A stretch of 64,000 nt of DNA from assembly GCF_036323735.1 (NCBI RefSeq), contig NW_026947399.1, positions 221,535 to 285,534 on the forward strand, in the 5' to 3' direction. Each line of letters begins with the position of its first letter. Positions within the stretch are counted from its first letter, which is position 1. Shown here piece after piece: positions 1 to 12,600 of the stretch. A model generated the notes under the pieces. The model did no database searches. It was not told the DNA's origin and saw only the letters and a list, made by a program, of their open reading frames with translations. The position numbers and the translations under genes are program-made. This stretch comes from Rattus norvegicus (Eukaryota; Chordata; Mammalia; Rodentia; Muridae).

Positions 1-655
1 ATCTGAAACTACAAGTGTGAGTTTTAGTCCAACTATCTTTTTAATACGTTTCAGGACTTTCACAAAGAAGATATTCTTTTGGTAAACAGAAAAAAGGTTA
101 ACTTTGTTAGTATATGTAAGTCGAACTGTGTCTAATTTTTCAAAAAGATGATGGTTGCTTTCTGTTTATGCAAGAGGCCTCTTGCCAGAAGGAAACAGGA
201 AGAAGGGGGGGCAATGAGACATGATTAATAACAGGTGAGTTATTATCCCCTTGCCTATGTCAATGGCATGTTTGCTGCTTCAGAGACATTAAGGGAGTTT
301 TCCTTTTGCTACCGTGAATGGTACCTTTTGATCAGGTAATTGTCACAGTACATTATTGAAGACTGAATATGTAGATCCAGTGACCATTATGAAATCAATT
401 GCTTTGTCACAATTTTAAGTTTTACTATAGATTCTTGGAGTACAGTAGCCTGGGTGCCATCAGTGTCCTAACTGTAGGACTTTCTGTACCTTTTACTTCC
501 AATTACAGCACTTATTTTCCAATGTTCACTTTATTTTCAAGAGGTATATTGGTCTTTCTCCATGGGTTGCTTGCTCGCTTCTAGCCCTTTTCATGTTTGT
601 TTTAACAGGCTTTATTATTATTCAGATTTACTCTTCTGCTTACCGCTTATGGCCT

Positions 656-657
<2 letters not shown>
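1..657. other. AT-rich non-coding, nothing recognised
   Basis: I see no gene, SINE or L1 similarity in this stretch. A 61-codon open frame at 399-584 has hydrophobic low-complexity content, no recognisable domain and no flanking gene structure, so I treat it as chance. Confidence 0.6.
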
Positions 658-696
<39 letters not shown>

Positions 697-1100
697 AGTA
701 CATTTAGTTTATTGTAAAAAGTGATGGAGGGGGAGAAAATAAATGATACGAAATATTCATAATATTAACATATAAACGTTCCATTATTATTTCACTTTTG
801 GTACATCCACATTGTTTATGTTGTCTACAATGACAACAAAGAAGCAAATTCACAAATCTAATAGCATTAGATATCAGCATTCAGCTTTCATATTCTACAT
901 GATCTTTGAAGAATCTGCTCCCATGCTCCTCAAAATCATTTTGTTCACTCCAGTCCCCTGAATGATGAGATCATTCATGGCAATTGTAACAACAGAAGAG
1001 TGAGACAAGAAGGAAAAAAAATGCATGACCCCTGTGTTATCCCTTACATCATTGTCCTGGACTCAACAACCTATCACATCCTTCAGCATTTACCATCCAT
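658..1100 (-). pseudogene. Retrocopy-like insertion of an unknown mRNA 3' end
   Basis: On the minus strand this reads as an mRNA 3' end followed by a genome-encoded A tail. The plus strand shows 38 uninterrupted Ts at 658-695, and just inside it TTTATT at 708-713 is a minus-strand AATAAA signal about 13 bases from the tail, which is normal cleavage spacing. Further in (about 895-985) there is a short minus-strand stretch open in more than one frame, which could be the end of a coding region, but I cannot assign it to a gene. The 5' limit and target-site duplication are not visible, so the end given is a minimum. An unrecognised retroelement is the main alternative. Confidence 0.45.
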
Positions 1101-1892
1101 ATCAAGTCACACAACTACATTTGAAAGCTGAGGCTATACTTCCCATGTATAAGCAATGATGGCATATGACACAGCCCATCCTTCCATGTGAAAAACATGC
1201 AGGTTTACTCCTTTTCTGCATAAAATCACACTCAACAGTTCTTTCCTTAGCTTTTATTTGCCTATGAATTCTTGCTAGGAAAAGACATTAAACTACCACA
1301 TTCAGCATGCTCCTTTGAGAATTTTGTCTTCCTCTGCAGAATGTTTAAGAAACCTTTTCTATCTTAAAAGTTTGGTCAATAAAATTGCCATTATTCCTTT
1401 CATTAAAAATCCCAGTCACCTATTCTTATTATTGTTTATTGCTATTTTTACTATTTTTATTAATACTTATTAGTATATACTTTAGAAGTAAGTCCTACCA
1501 AGCTCTTGAAGACTTTTATCCTAACAAGACTTAAAGCTATATGTTATACAACAAGCCATTCCAGGACTTAGCACCTTAAACTACTGAACACTTTCTGACA
1601 GCCTCGGGTACAAAGCAGGACAACAACTGTAATGTCTCTACCCCCGTTAGCTTCATCTGTTCTGAGGTCTGTTGCTAAAAGCAATCGGAAGGTCAGACAG
1701 GATGCAAGCAGAAGAAAAATAAACTTATTTATTTGACAAAGGAGATTCAGTGACAGTTATCAAAATAAAAACAAAGAAAAACCTGCTTATTCTGCTTCCC
1801 AACATAGAGTGGATGGAAAAAAAAATGCCTTTTTATAAATATCATATATGTTTTTAACTTCTTTTTTTTAGCATGCCATTTCTTTTCTTTTC
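1101..1892. other. AT-rich non-coding, possibly more of the retrocopy
   Basis: There is no open frame or SINE. The stretch could be continued 3' UTR of the retrocopy or unrelated flank. The C/T-rich run at about 1,861-1,902 is partly the tail of the adjoining L1. Confidence 0.4.
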
Positions 1893-3720
1893 TTTTTTTT
1901 TATTAACTTGAGTATTTCTTATTTACATTTCCAGTGTTATTCCCTTTCCTGGTTTCCGGGCCAACATTCACCTAACTCCTCCCCTCCCCTTCTATATGGG
2001 TGTTCCACTCTCCATCCTCACCCCATTGCCGCCCTCCCCACAACAATCATATTCACTGGGGGTTCAGTCTTAGCAGGACCCAGGACTTCCCCTTACACTG
2101 GTGATCTTACTAGGATATTCATTGCTACCTATGAAATGAGATTCCAGGGTCAGTCCATGTATAGTCTTTAGGTAGTGGCTTAGTCCCTGGAAGCTCAGCT
2201 TGGTTGGCATTTTTGTTCATATGAGATGTTGAGCCCCTTCAAGCTTTCCAGTTCTTTTTCTGATTCCTTCAACGGGGGTCCTGTTATCAGTTCAGTGGTT
2301 TGCTACTGGCCTTAGACTCTGTATTTGCTGTATTCTGGCTGTGTATCTCAGGAGAGATCTGCATCCGCCTCCTGTCGGCCTGCACTTCTTTGCTTCATCC
2401 ATCTTGTATAATTGGGTAGCTGTATATGTAAGGGCCACATGTAGGGCAGGCTCTGAATGGGTGTTCCTTCTGTGTCTGTTTTAATCTTTTCCTCTCTATT
2501 CCCTGCCAAGGGTATTCTTATTCACCTTTTAAAGAAGGAGTGTAGCATTCGCATTTTGATCATCCATCTTGCGTTCCATGTGTTCTATGCATCTAGGGTA
2601 ATTCAAGCAGTTGTGCTAATAGCCACTTATCATGTGCATGCCATGTGTGTTTTTATGTGATTGGGTTACCTCACTCAGGATGATGTTTTCAAGCTCCAAC
2701 CATTTGTCTATGAATTTCATAAAGGCATTGTTTTTGACATCTGAGTAATACTCCATTGAGTAAATGTACCACATTTTCTGTATCCATTCCTCTGTTGAAG
2801 GGCATCTGGGTTCTCTCCAGCTTCTGGCTATTATAAATAAGGGGGTGATGAACATAGTGGAGCATGTGTCTTTTTTATATGTTGGGGCATCTTTTGGGTA
2901 TATGCCGAAGAGTGGTACAGCTGGATCCTCAGGTAGTTCAATGTGAAATTTTCCTAGGAATCTCCAGACTGATTTCCAGAATGGTTGTACCAGTTTGCAC
3001 TCCCACCAATAGTGGAGGAGTGTTCCTCTTTCTCCACATCCTCGCCAGCATTTATTTTTACCTGAGTTTTTGATCTTAGCTATTCTCACTGGTGTGAGGT
3101 GAAATCTCAGGGTTGTTTTGATTTGCATTTCCCTTATGACTTAAGATGTTGAACATTTCTTTAGGTGTTTCTCAGCCATTCGGCATTCCTCAACTGTGAA
3201 TTCTTTGTTTAGTTCTGAACCCCATTTTTTAATAGGGTTATTTGTCTAACTTCTTGGGTTTTTTGCATCTTTTTAATATAAGCCCTCTATCTGTTGTTGG
3301 ATTGGTAAATATCTTTTCCCAATCTCTTGGTTGCCGTTTTATCCTAACCACAGTGTCCTTTCCCTTCCAGAAGCTTTGCAGTTTTATGAGACCCCATTTG
3401 TCAATTCTTGATCTTAGAGCATAAACCATTGGTGTTTTGTTCAGGAAATTTTTTCCAGTGCCCATGTGTTTGAGATGCTGGCCTAGTTTTTCTTCTATTA
3501 GTTTGACTGTATCTGGTTTGATTTGGAGGTCCTTAATCCACTTGGACTTAAGCGTTGCACACGGTGATAAGCATGGAACGATTTGCACTCTTCTACATGC
3601 TGACCTCCAGTTGAACCAGCACCATTTCCTGAAAATGCTCTTTTTTCCATTGAATGGTTTTGGCTCCTTTGTCAAAAGTAAAGTGCCCATAGGTGTGTGG
3701 GTTCATTTCTGGGAGCTGCC
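1893..3720 (-). mobile_element. LINE-1, 5'-truncated, 3' UTR plus ORF2 C-terminal part
   Basis: The minus-strand L1 starts at its A-tail (plus-strand T-rich run near 1,893) and contains the typical rodent L1 3' UTR (the 'caccagtggaaggggaag'-type region, in reverse, near 2,060-2,100), then the C-terminal part of ORF2. It stops abruptly at about 3,720, where a plus-strand L1 begins. At roughly 1.8 kb it is a standard 5'-truncated insertion. It is younger-looking than the plus-strand L1 beside it. Confidence 0.93.
2616..3690 (-). pseudogene. L1 ORF2 C-terminal remnant (dead)
   Basis: Two open pieces (2,616-3,128 and 3,238-3,690) carry the rodent L1 ORF2 C-terminal region. The zinc-knuckle-like cysteine segment (WRGCGERGTLLHYWWECK) and the downstream IQKMWYIYSMEYYSDVK segment are easily read. 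The pieces are separated by stops or frame changes, and the endonuclease and reverse transcriptase domains are absent because of 5' truncation. It encodes no functional protein. Confidence 0.92.
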
Positions 3721-3721
3721 T

Positions 3722-4435
3722 TATGTATAATACCCAAGAGCTAGAAGAATCCGTAATGGCATTCATCAGAGGAATGAATACAGAAAATGTAGTACATCTA
3801 AACAATTGTGTACTACTCAACTCTTAAAACCAATTATCTCAAGAAAGCCAAAGACAAATGGGATGATCTAGAAAATATCATAATGATTGAGGTTACCAAA
3901 TCACAAAATGGTATGAAATCACACATTTAATGAAATCACCAAAAGTGGATATTGGCACAAAAGCTAAAATTACCAAAGATGCAGTTCACAGACAACTGGA
4001 AGCTCAATAAAATGATACACAAAATGTGCATGCTTTAATCCTTTTCAAAAGGTGGACACAATAATATCTATGAATTTCGAGCAGAGACTGAGGAAATCCC
4101 ATTCAGAGCAGGCCGTACATGTGGCAAAAATATATACACATCAGTCACCAAAACTAGATAAGATTGATGGAGCTAAGAAGTGCATTGTGCCAGGGACTGT
4201 ATAGAGATCTTTCCTGTGAGACACAGCTAGAGCATATCAAATAAAGAAGTGAATTCTAGAGGCAAATCAGTGAATTGAAAACGGACAGTAGGGGAGTTAT
4301 AGAAAAAGAGGAGTGGGGCCGGTTAGGGATCATATGTGCAGGTAATAGGGAAAGGAAATAACATTTCAAATGTAAATATAGAAATACCCAATTAAAACAG
4401 GAATAAAATTTGCTAAAAAAATAAAAAGAAATAAA
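3722..4435 (+). mobile_element. Old LINE-1, ORF2 tail plus 3' UTR; left edge of the tandem array
   Basis: From about 3,722 the plus strand reads as diverged L1 ORF2 C-terminus (the 'ENIIMIEVTKSQ'-like segment near 3,870-3,910) running into the L1 3' UTR and an A-rich end near 4,395-4,435. The last 290 bases are homologous to the L1 portion of every tandem unit downstream. Only this copy continues upstream into ORF2, so it probably represents the parental L1 from which the tandem units were cut. Confidence 0.75.
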
Positions 4436-5911
4436 GAAATTTAAGAAAAGAACACTGCGAACTATTCACAGCTATTGACTCAGAAATGTAAAAGTCATTT
4501 TCATGGAATGATAGTCAGAGTAATACTAATGGAAAGACTGAGATGATGAAGACTCAACTAGAAACACTTCTCTCTCCCAGATATCAGTATCAGACAAAAA
4601 CTGCACTATAGGCATTCAGAGCATGGTGGAATTTACTCTGAGGCGAGGACTCAATACTTGTCTTTCCATTCTTCCTTAGGACCATTTTCTTCTTGACAAA
4701 AAGAATAAGGCTATGAGATCTCAGCAAAACAACTGTGCCCTGCCCATCACTTGGCTTTGGAATAAAAAAATAATGACATAAACTCTTTGACTTCCAGGAA
4801 TGATATGAACAGGTAAGTCCAGATGCTTCTGAAAGGCTCCCAGCTCCTGATTCCCATATGTGGAAGATTCACATCAAGTCTAACTCTTCAGAGATCCCAC
4901 TCAATCCCTACTAAGGACTCTGAGCTATCCCAAGGATCATGTACATCTTCCTTTTTTTATACAAAGATAGAAGGCCAGCTTCCTTCTCCACATCACTGAA
5001 ATCTTTATCCTCTTTGTTCTCCCTCCCATATGGCTGTTTACCGTGAATTAGAGGTCAATTATTAAACCCTAGAGGTACTTCAAGAATATCAGAGAGGCAG
5101 TTGCAGCCACAACAACACTTGTGATGTCACAGAAGCAGCTAGGGAGTCCAGGTTACAAGAGATACTTGCAGTAGGGCCAAATCATGATGTCACTGTGAAC
5201 TGCCATGTCCTACCTGCTAAACAGATTTCCCTACATTGACCAGATTTTGAGTGCCCTTTCCAGGTACGTCTCCTGTGACACAGTGGAAACCTTTACATAG
5301 TCCATCATTCTAAAACTGTTGAAATCTCTTTTCTTCATTAGTGGTTACATGCTTTGAATGGGGAAAGTTAGCCATGGGTTTGGCATGTGTATAAACGATT
5401 TAAGAAAATGGAGTGCAGGAGATTCTTCTAGATAATAATTTTTTCCCAGGTTCATTCCTGTGAAATACATAAAAATTTTGTAGGTTTTCTCTGTTTCCCA
5501 AAGGCCAGTATTCTCCCTACAGACCTTTAATTGAATGAATATTGTGTTTCAATTTCTTATTGTACATTCCTTGATAGGGAACTTTATAAATATTCCTGAA
5601 TGTTTACTCAAAAATTCTGTTTTAAAATTCCATTTTTTGCAATGATTTTGGCCCAATGATAAAGTGAATATAACAGTGTAAATATTGTGTACCTACTTCA
5701 AATGATAAACTCCCAAATCCTTATTTTATCCAGGAGGATGGACAGTGAGAGGAATGTCTTGAGGTCCAGGGAAAACTTAACTTCAATAGTTTCATAAGTA
5801 GAGAATGGCATCTATTTGGCATTGTCATTTGTGGATTCTACATTCTTGACCCAGTTGTGCATAATCCATGTTAAAATTCCACCAAACCTTATAGGTTTAG
5901 GAGACACCAAA
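4146..5911 (+). repeat. Macrosatellite unit 1
   Basis: First of seven homologous units. It has an L1 3' UTR segment to about 4,435, then about 1.5 kb of non-L1 sequence. Diagnostic landmarks recur in the other units: the 'actgcactatagg' segment near 4,600, the 'gccagcttccttctcc' segment near 4,975, TGATGTCA at 5,122-5,129 and 5,185-5,192, and a closing segment near 5,870-5,905. No usable reading frame is conserved between units. The non-L1 part matches no gene or repeat family I can name. Confidence 0.85.
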
Positions 5912-8044
5912 ATTACATAAGATTGATGAAGCTAAGAGGTGCATGCTGCCAAGAACTGGAGAAAGATCTTTCCAGAGAGTCATAGTTAGAGCATGTTAAA
6001 TACAGAAGTGAATGTTAGTGGTAAACTGGTGAACAGAAAGCATGTCTCTTCTTGGTAGATATTTAGAAAGGATTACAAGAGCTGAAGGGACTTTCAACCC
6101 CATAAAAACAACTATTCCAACAAACCAGAGCTTTCTGACACTAAACCAATATTCAAAATCTGTCCATGGAAAGTCCTATGGCTCCAACAGCATATGTGGC
6201 AGAGGATGGATTCCTTGGGCACCAATGGATGTAGAAGCCCTTGGTCCTTCTCAGGTTTGGTTCCCAGTTCAAGGAAATGTCAAGGTGCAGTAAGGAGGGT
6301 TGTAAAAGAAGGGGAGTCGGTCCAGTTACGACCTTATGGAGAGGAAATTTGGAAAGAAAATAGCATTTGAAATGTAAATATAGAAATAGCCAATAAAATA
6401 AGCAAAAATTTACTAAAAAAATGGAAGAAATGAAAAAAGAAACTGCTAGCCATTCTCACCTATTAATTCAGAAATATAATGAGTAACTGTCACGGAATGG
6501 TAATCAGAATAATAATGGTGAAAAGACTGATATGATTAAGAGTCGAATAGAAGCACTTCTCTCTCCCAGATATCAGTGTCAGACACAAACTGAACTATAG
6601 GAATCCAAAGCGTGGAGGAGTTTACCCTGAGATGAGGACATAGTACTTGTTTTTCACTTCTTCCTTAGGACATTTTTCTTCTGGGCAAAAAGAATAAAAG
6701 CCATGAGCTGTCAGGAAAACAACTGTGACCTTCCCAAACTTGGGTTTTGGGATAAAGAAATTAATGATATAAACTCTCTGATTTCCAGGAACTGTAAGAG
6801 CAGGAAGTCCAGATGCTTCTGAGAGGACCCCAGCTCCTAATTCCCATTTGTAGACGGCTCAGATCAAGACAATCTCTTCATGAAACAACACCTACTAAGG
6901 ACTCAGAGAGCTTTCCCAAGGACCTTTTTTGTACCAAGCCAGAAGGTCAGCTTTCTTCTCCCCATCTCTGATATCTTCATCCTATTTGTCCTCCCTCCCA
7001 AATGGCTCTTTACACTGAATTATAGGCCAATTAGTAAACCATAGATATATGGAATGAATATCTGAGAGGCAGTTGCTGTCAGGACAACACTTGTGACAAC
7101 ACAGAAGAAGATAGGGCTCTCAAGGATACAAGAGATATATTACGGGGGTACTAAGGATGATGTCACTGAGAACTGCCATGGACTACCTGCTAAACAGATT
7201 TCCTTACATTGACCAGATTTGAAGGTGCCCTTTCTAGGAGAGTCTCCTATGACACAGTGGAAACCTTTTGTACTCCATCTCTCTAACGCTAGAGACTTCT
7301 CTTTGCTGCATTAGTGTTTACATGGTCTGAATGGACAAAATTAATCGGGACTTGGCATGGGTAGAAAAGATCTAGGAAGATGGAGTGGAGGAGATTCTTC
7401 TTGATAATAATTTTGCTCCCTGGTCCATTCCTGTGACATACAGTTCAATTTCCTAGTTTTTCTCTGTTTGCCAAAGGCCATTATTTTCCATACAGACCTT
7501 TAATTGAGTGAATATTGTATTTCATTTTCTAATTCTTCATTCCTAGATAGGGCACTTTGTATTCATTCCTGAAAGTGTACTCAAAAATTCTCTTTTACAA
7601 TTGCATTTTTGTAATGATTTTGGCAAAAAAGAGGGCCGAAGTATAGAGTGCAGAGAACAGTGTAAATATTTTGTACCTACTTCAAATGATAAACTCCAAA
7701 TTCTTATTTTATCCAAAAATTATCATACATCAGTAAATCAAAGACAACATGTACTATACAATTCGTTTCTCTATTCCCATTTGATATCATTTCTGCAATA
7801 TCTTCCTTCTTGTGTTCCCATGGCCACACTTGAGGTTTTTGGATATTTTACAATGATTCTTTTTTCAGGCCAAACATAAGACTTAGGTGGATGGGCAGGG
7901 AAAGAAATGTTTTGAGTTCAACTGAAACCTCAATTTCAATAAGTTCATAAGGACAGGAGGGACCTTTGCATCTGTAGATTCTACATTCTTGTTCTAGATG
8001 CTCAGAATCAATGGTAAATTCCATCTAACCTCACATAGGAGCCA
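5912..8044 (+). repeat. Macrosatellite unit 2
   Basis: Second head-to-tail copy, with the same order of landmarks as unit 1. The L1 3' UTR segment begins at the junction near 5,912 ('cataagattgatgaagct') and ends in an A-rich run near 6,440. The TGATGTCA element is at 7,158-7,165. It is somewhat longer than unit 1 because it keeps an extra closing segment (about 7,730-8,040). Confidence 0.85.
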
Positions 8045-8054
8045 ATATATATAT

Positions 8055-8108
<54 letters not shown>

Positions 8109-8121
8109 CAGATAGATAGAT
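8045..8121 (+). repeat. (TA)n-(GATA)n microsatellite at a unit junction
   Basis: A short TA run followed by about 16 GATA repeats with one interruption. It lies exactly between macrosatellite units 2 and 3, where other junctions carry shorter TA runs (near 35,305 and 37,475). The 70-codon minus-strand open frame over it (8,008-8,220, rich in LSIY) is a shadow of this repeat. Confidence 0.95.
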
Positions 8122-10290
8122 CTGCCACCAAAATAAGATAAGATTGTTGAAGTTAAGAAGTGCATTCTGCCAGGAAGAGGATATAGACATTTCCTGAGAA
8201 ACACAGCTAGAATATGTCAATTACATAAGTGAATGCTTGTGGCAAACCAGTTACTTGTAAATGGAACTCTTGTTGATAACTTTTGAGAAAGGATTACAAG
8301 AGGTAAAGGGGTTTGCAAACCCATAAGAAAAGCAATGTCAATGAACCAGAGCTTTCTAGTACTAGACCAATATTCAACGAATGTACATGGACATACCTAT
8401 GGCTCCCACTGCATATTTAGTACCAGATGGCCTTCTTGGGAACCAACAGAAGTAGAAGCTCTTGGTCCTCCCTATATTTGATTCACAGTTCATGGGAATG
8501 CAAAGGGGTAGTAAGGGGATTATAGTAGAATGGGAGGTGGACTGGTTAGGGATCTTAGAGACAGGAAATTGGAAAAGGAATAACATTTGTAATGTAAATA
8601 TAGAAATATCAAATTTAAAAAAGCTATATATTTTGCTAAAAAAGAAAAAAATGAAAGAAATAAAAGAAAAGAAAACTGCCAATTAATTACACCCTTTGAC
8701 TCAGAAATCTAAAGGGTCACTGTCAGGGAATGATAGTCAGAGTAATACTAGTTCAAAGACGAAGATGGTGAAATCTCAAATAGAAGCAATTTTCTCTCCC
8801 AGATATCAGTGTCAGACACAATCTGCACTCTAGGAATCCAAAGCACGGAGTAATTTACTCTGAGCTGAGGACACAATACTTGTCTTTCCCTTTTTCCTTA
8901 GGACCAAAACCATCAGCTTTAAAGAAAACTGTGCCCTTCCCAACACTTGGCTTTGGAAAAAAGACATGAATGATATAAATTCTCCGACTTCCAGGAACCA
9001 TAACTAGCAGGGAAGTCCAGATGCATCTGAGAGGCTCCCATCTCCTGATTACCATATTTGAAAGGCTCCAATCAATACTATCTTTTCAGCAAACCTTCTC
9101 AACCACTACCCAGAAATGACTGAGATTTCCCATGGACCACATATTTCTTTTTTTTTATAACAAAGCAGAAGGCCAGCTTCCTTCTTCCCATCTTTGATCA
9201 CTTCATCCTCTTTTTTCTCCTTCCCAAAGGCTGTTTATGCTGAATTAGAGGCCAAATAGTAAACCCTAGAGGTACTGAAGGACTACTGGAGAGGCAACTT
9301 CTGTCAGGACAACACTTGTTACATCACAGAAGAAACTAGGGATCTCCAGGATACAACAGATTTTTTTAGATAGGCCTAATGGTGATGTCACTGAGAATTC
9401 CCATGGCCTACCTGCTAAAGTGTTTTCCTTTCAATGACCAGATTCGAGGGTGCCCTTGCAAGGTTTGTCTCCTGTGAAACAATGGAAACCTTTTCATACT
9501 ACATGTCTTTAAAGCTAGAAACTTCTCTTTATTTCCTTAGTGGTTACATGCTCTGAAAGGAAAAGATAATCAGGAGCTTTGCATGGGTAGAAAAGATCTC
9601 GGAACATGGAGTGGAAGAGATTCCTCTGGATAATAATTTTATTACCAGGTCCATTACTGTGACATACAGTTCAATATCCTAGGTTATCTCTGTTTCCCAA
9701 AGGCCAGCATTTTCCCTACAATCCTTTAATTGAATTCATATTTCATTACAGTTTCTCATTGTACATTCCTTGATAGGTGACTTTATATATTCCTGAATGT
9801 GAAGTGAAAAATTCTGTTTTCCAATTTCATGTTTTTTTGCAATGATTTTGGCAACCCAAGGGTCCCACCTAAGGTTGAATATAAAAATGTAAATATTATG
9901 TACCTACTTCCAATGATGAACTTCCAAATCCTTAGTTTATCCAAAAATTTCGAGACTTCAGAAAAGCTAAGGAAAACATGAAATATAGAATATGTTTCAG
10001 TAGTCTCATTAGACATCAGTTCTTTAATATCTAACTTCCTGTTCCTCTAGGGCCAGACGTGAAGGTTTTCGAGGTTTTACCATGGTTGTTACTTCAGGAC
10101 AAATATAAAATTCAGGAGGATGTGCAGGGAGATGAATGGCTTGATGTCCAGGGAAACTTCAACTTCAATAGGTTCATAAGAACAAGAGGGAGGTGTTTGG
10201 AATTGCCATTTGTGGATTCTACATTCTTGACGTAGGTGTACATAATCCATGTGAAAATTCCACCTAACCTCATAGCTGTAGGAGCCACCA
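8122..10290 (+). repeat. Macrosatellite unit 3
   Basis: Third head-to-tail copy. The L1 3' UTR segment runs to the A-rich end near 8,675. The non-L1 part follows with the same landmarks, including TTACATCA at 9,319-9,326 and TGATGTCA at 9,383-9,390. It closes with the segment ending 'gtaggagccaccaaa' near 10,290. Confidence 0.85.
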
Positions 10291-12130
10291 AATGTATAGT
10301 TGGAACCAGATGTACATCTTTCCTGAGAGACACAGCTTGAGCAAGTCAAATACAGAAGAGAATGCTACTGGCAAACCAGTGAACCAAAAATGGATCTCTT
10401 GTTGGTAGTTTTTGAGAAAGAATTACAAGAGCTTAAGGGGATTTCAATTCCATAAGAACAACAATGCCAGTGAACCAGAGCTTTCTGGTACTAAACCAAT
10501 ATTCAAAGACTGTACTTGGACAGACCTATGTGTCCAACTGCATATGTAGCAGTGGATGGCCTTGTTGGGAACCAATGGAAGGAGAAGTTCCTGGTCCAAC
10601 CTAGGTTTAACTCTCAGTTCAAGGTAATATCAAGGTTCACTAAGGTAGGTTATAGAAGAATGTTAGGGGGACTAGTTACGGGTCTTATGGACATGAAACT
10701 GGGAAAGAAAATCAAATTTGAAATTCAAATATAGAAATATCCAAATAAAAAAAGCAATAAAATTTGCTAAAAATTAAAAAAAAAATGAAATAAATTAAAG
10801 AAAAGACATCTGTCAGCTAATTACACATATTGACTCAGAAATCTAAAGGTTAACTATCAGGAAATGGTAATCAGAGTAATACTAGTGGAAAGACTGAGAT
10901 GATGAAGTCTCAACTAGAAGCTCTTCTCTCCCAAATATCAGTGTCAGACACAAACTGCACTATAGGTATCCAAAGCATGGAGGCGTTTACACTGAGCTGA
11001 GGAGACAATACTTGTCTATCCTTTGTTTCTTCGGACCTTTTTCTTCAGGGCAAAAAGAGTGAAAGACATGAGCTCTCACTAGAACAACTGTGCCCTTCCC
11101 AACAACTGACTTTTGGAATGAAGAAAATGATTATATAAACTCTCTGAATTCCAGAAACCATATCAAGCAGGGAAGTCCAGATGATAATGAGAGAATCCCA
11201 GCTCTGTATTCCCATGTGTGTAAGGCTCAGATCAAGGCTATCTCTTCAGATACAACACTCAACGCCTACCCAAGACTCACTGAGCTTTCCCATGGACCAT
11301 TTATTTCTTCCTTTTTTTATACAAAGACAGAAGGCCAGCTTCCTTCTCTTTATCTCCCTAACAAATGGCTGTTTAGCCAGAATAAGAGGTCAATGAGTTA
11401 ACCCTAGAGGTCTTCAAAGAATATCCAAGAGGCAGTTGCTGTCACCATGACAGTTGTGACATCACAGAAAAGCTAGAGCTCTTCAGGATACAAGAGATAT
11501 TTCAGGGAGGACCTAATGATGATGTCACTGAGAACTGCCATGATCTAACTGTTGAACAGCTTTCTTTACATTGACCAGATTTGAGGGTTCCCTTTCCAAG
11601 AGTGTCTCTTGTGACACACTGGAAACCTTTAAATACTATATATCTCTAATGCTGGAGACTTCTCTTTGCTTCATTCGTACGTACATGTTCGGAATAGAGA
11701 ATGTTGGTCAGGGGCTTGGCATGGGTATAAAGATCTAGGAACATGGGGTGGAGGAGATTATTCTGGATAATAATTCCACTCCCAGTTCCATTCCTGTGAC
11801 ATACAGTTCAAGTTCCTAGGTTTTCTCTGTTTCCCAAAGTCAAATATTTTCCTTCCAGACATTTAGGTGAATGAATATTGTATTACATTTTCTTATTGTA
11901 CATTCTTTGAAAGGAGACTTTATATATATTACTGAATGTGTACTCAAATATTCTGTTTTCCAATTTTAATTTTTGCAATTATATTGGCAACAAAGTTGGC
12001 CCAGCTAAAGCATGAATATAACAGTATAAATATTGTATACCTACTTCAAATGATAATCTCTCAAATCCTTAATTTAAGCAAAAATTACCAGCCATCAGTA
12101 AAGCAAAGGACAATATGGACCCTAGAATGC
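10291..12130 (+). repeat. Macrosatellite unit 4, truncated at the left inverted-repeat arm
   Basis: Fourth copy. Its L1 head lacks the first few dozen bases found in units 1-3. Landmarks include TGACATCA at 11,457-11,464 and TGATGTCA at 11,520-11,527. The copy breaks off at about 12,130, just after 'ctagaatgcggttc', where the left arm of the inverted duplication starts. Confidence 0.85.
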
Positions 12131-12600
12131 GGTTCAGATTTTCTTTTAGGCTTGAAAAATTTTGCGAAGAAGGTTTTGTGGGTGTATTTGTGTCTTTATC
12201 CCTCCATTGCTGGTCTTTCCAGGCAATGGGAGTTGGCCTCTTAATGTTTCATATCACCAATGTAATTCACAGCTTAGGTCACCCCATTGATTCCTGGGTA
12301 CCTCCATTATACCAGGTCTCTTTCTCTTCCTGGAGGTTTCTCCCACCTCCTCATCTCTTTAAGTTCAAGATTTCCTTTCTTTCTCATGACTATCGGGTCC
12401 TATCTCCTGTCCCTGCACACACAGGATCCATTCTCCTCTTCCTTCCATCTCTCATCTAGTTCCTTTCCTCAATCGGCCTCCTAGACTATTTTATTCCCCA
12501 TTCTAAGTGAGAGTCAATCTTATGCACTTTGGCCATTCTTCTTGTTTATCTTCTTTGTACCTTTAAGCTTTGTGGAGGATGTCCTGTAGTTTATGGATAA
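12131..12600 (-). mobile_element. Old rodent L1 (Lx-type) 3' UTR fragment
   Basis: In reverse orientation this matches an old rodent L1 3' UTR (the 'gaggccaactcctgtagcc'-type segment, here near 12,210-12,240). It is cut at 12,131 by the arm boundary. The mirrored copy at 55,600-56,530 in and beyond the right arm continues further, showing that the left copy was truncated at the breakpoint. Confidence 0.65.

Noticed and set aside
3720..3722. L1 minus and L1 plus meeting head-to-head as a twin-priming inversion
   Set aside because: The two sides differ in age and both represent the ORF2 C-terminal region, so two independent insertions fit better than one inverted insertion.
8008..8220. 70-codon minus frame with LSIYLSIY repeats
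   Set aside because: Shadow of the GATA microsatellite plus L1 3' UTR.
10089..10349. 86-codon minus frame (MTCSSCVSQER...) that looked like a secreted Cys-containing protein, with relatives in other units
   Set aside because: Its first part is the reverse of the L1 3' UTR, and the frame is not kept open across the other macrosatellite units.
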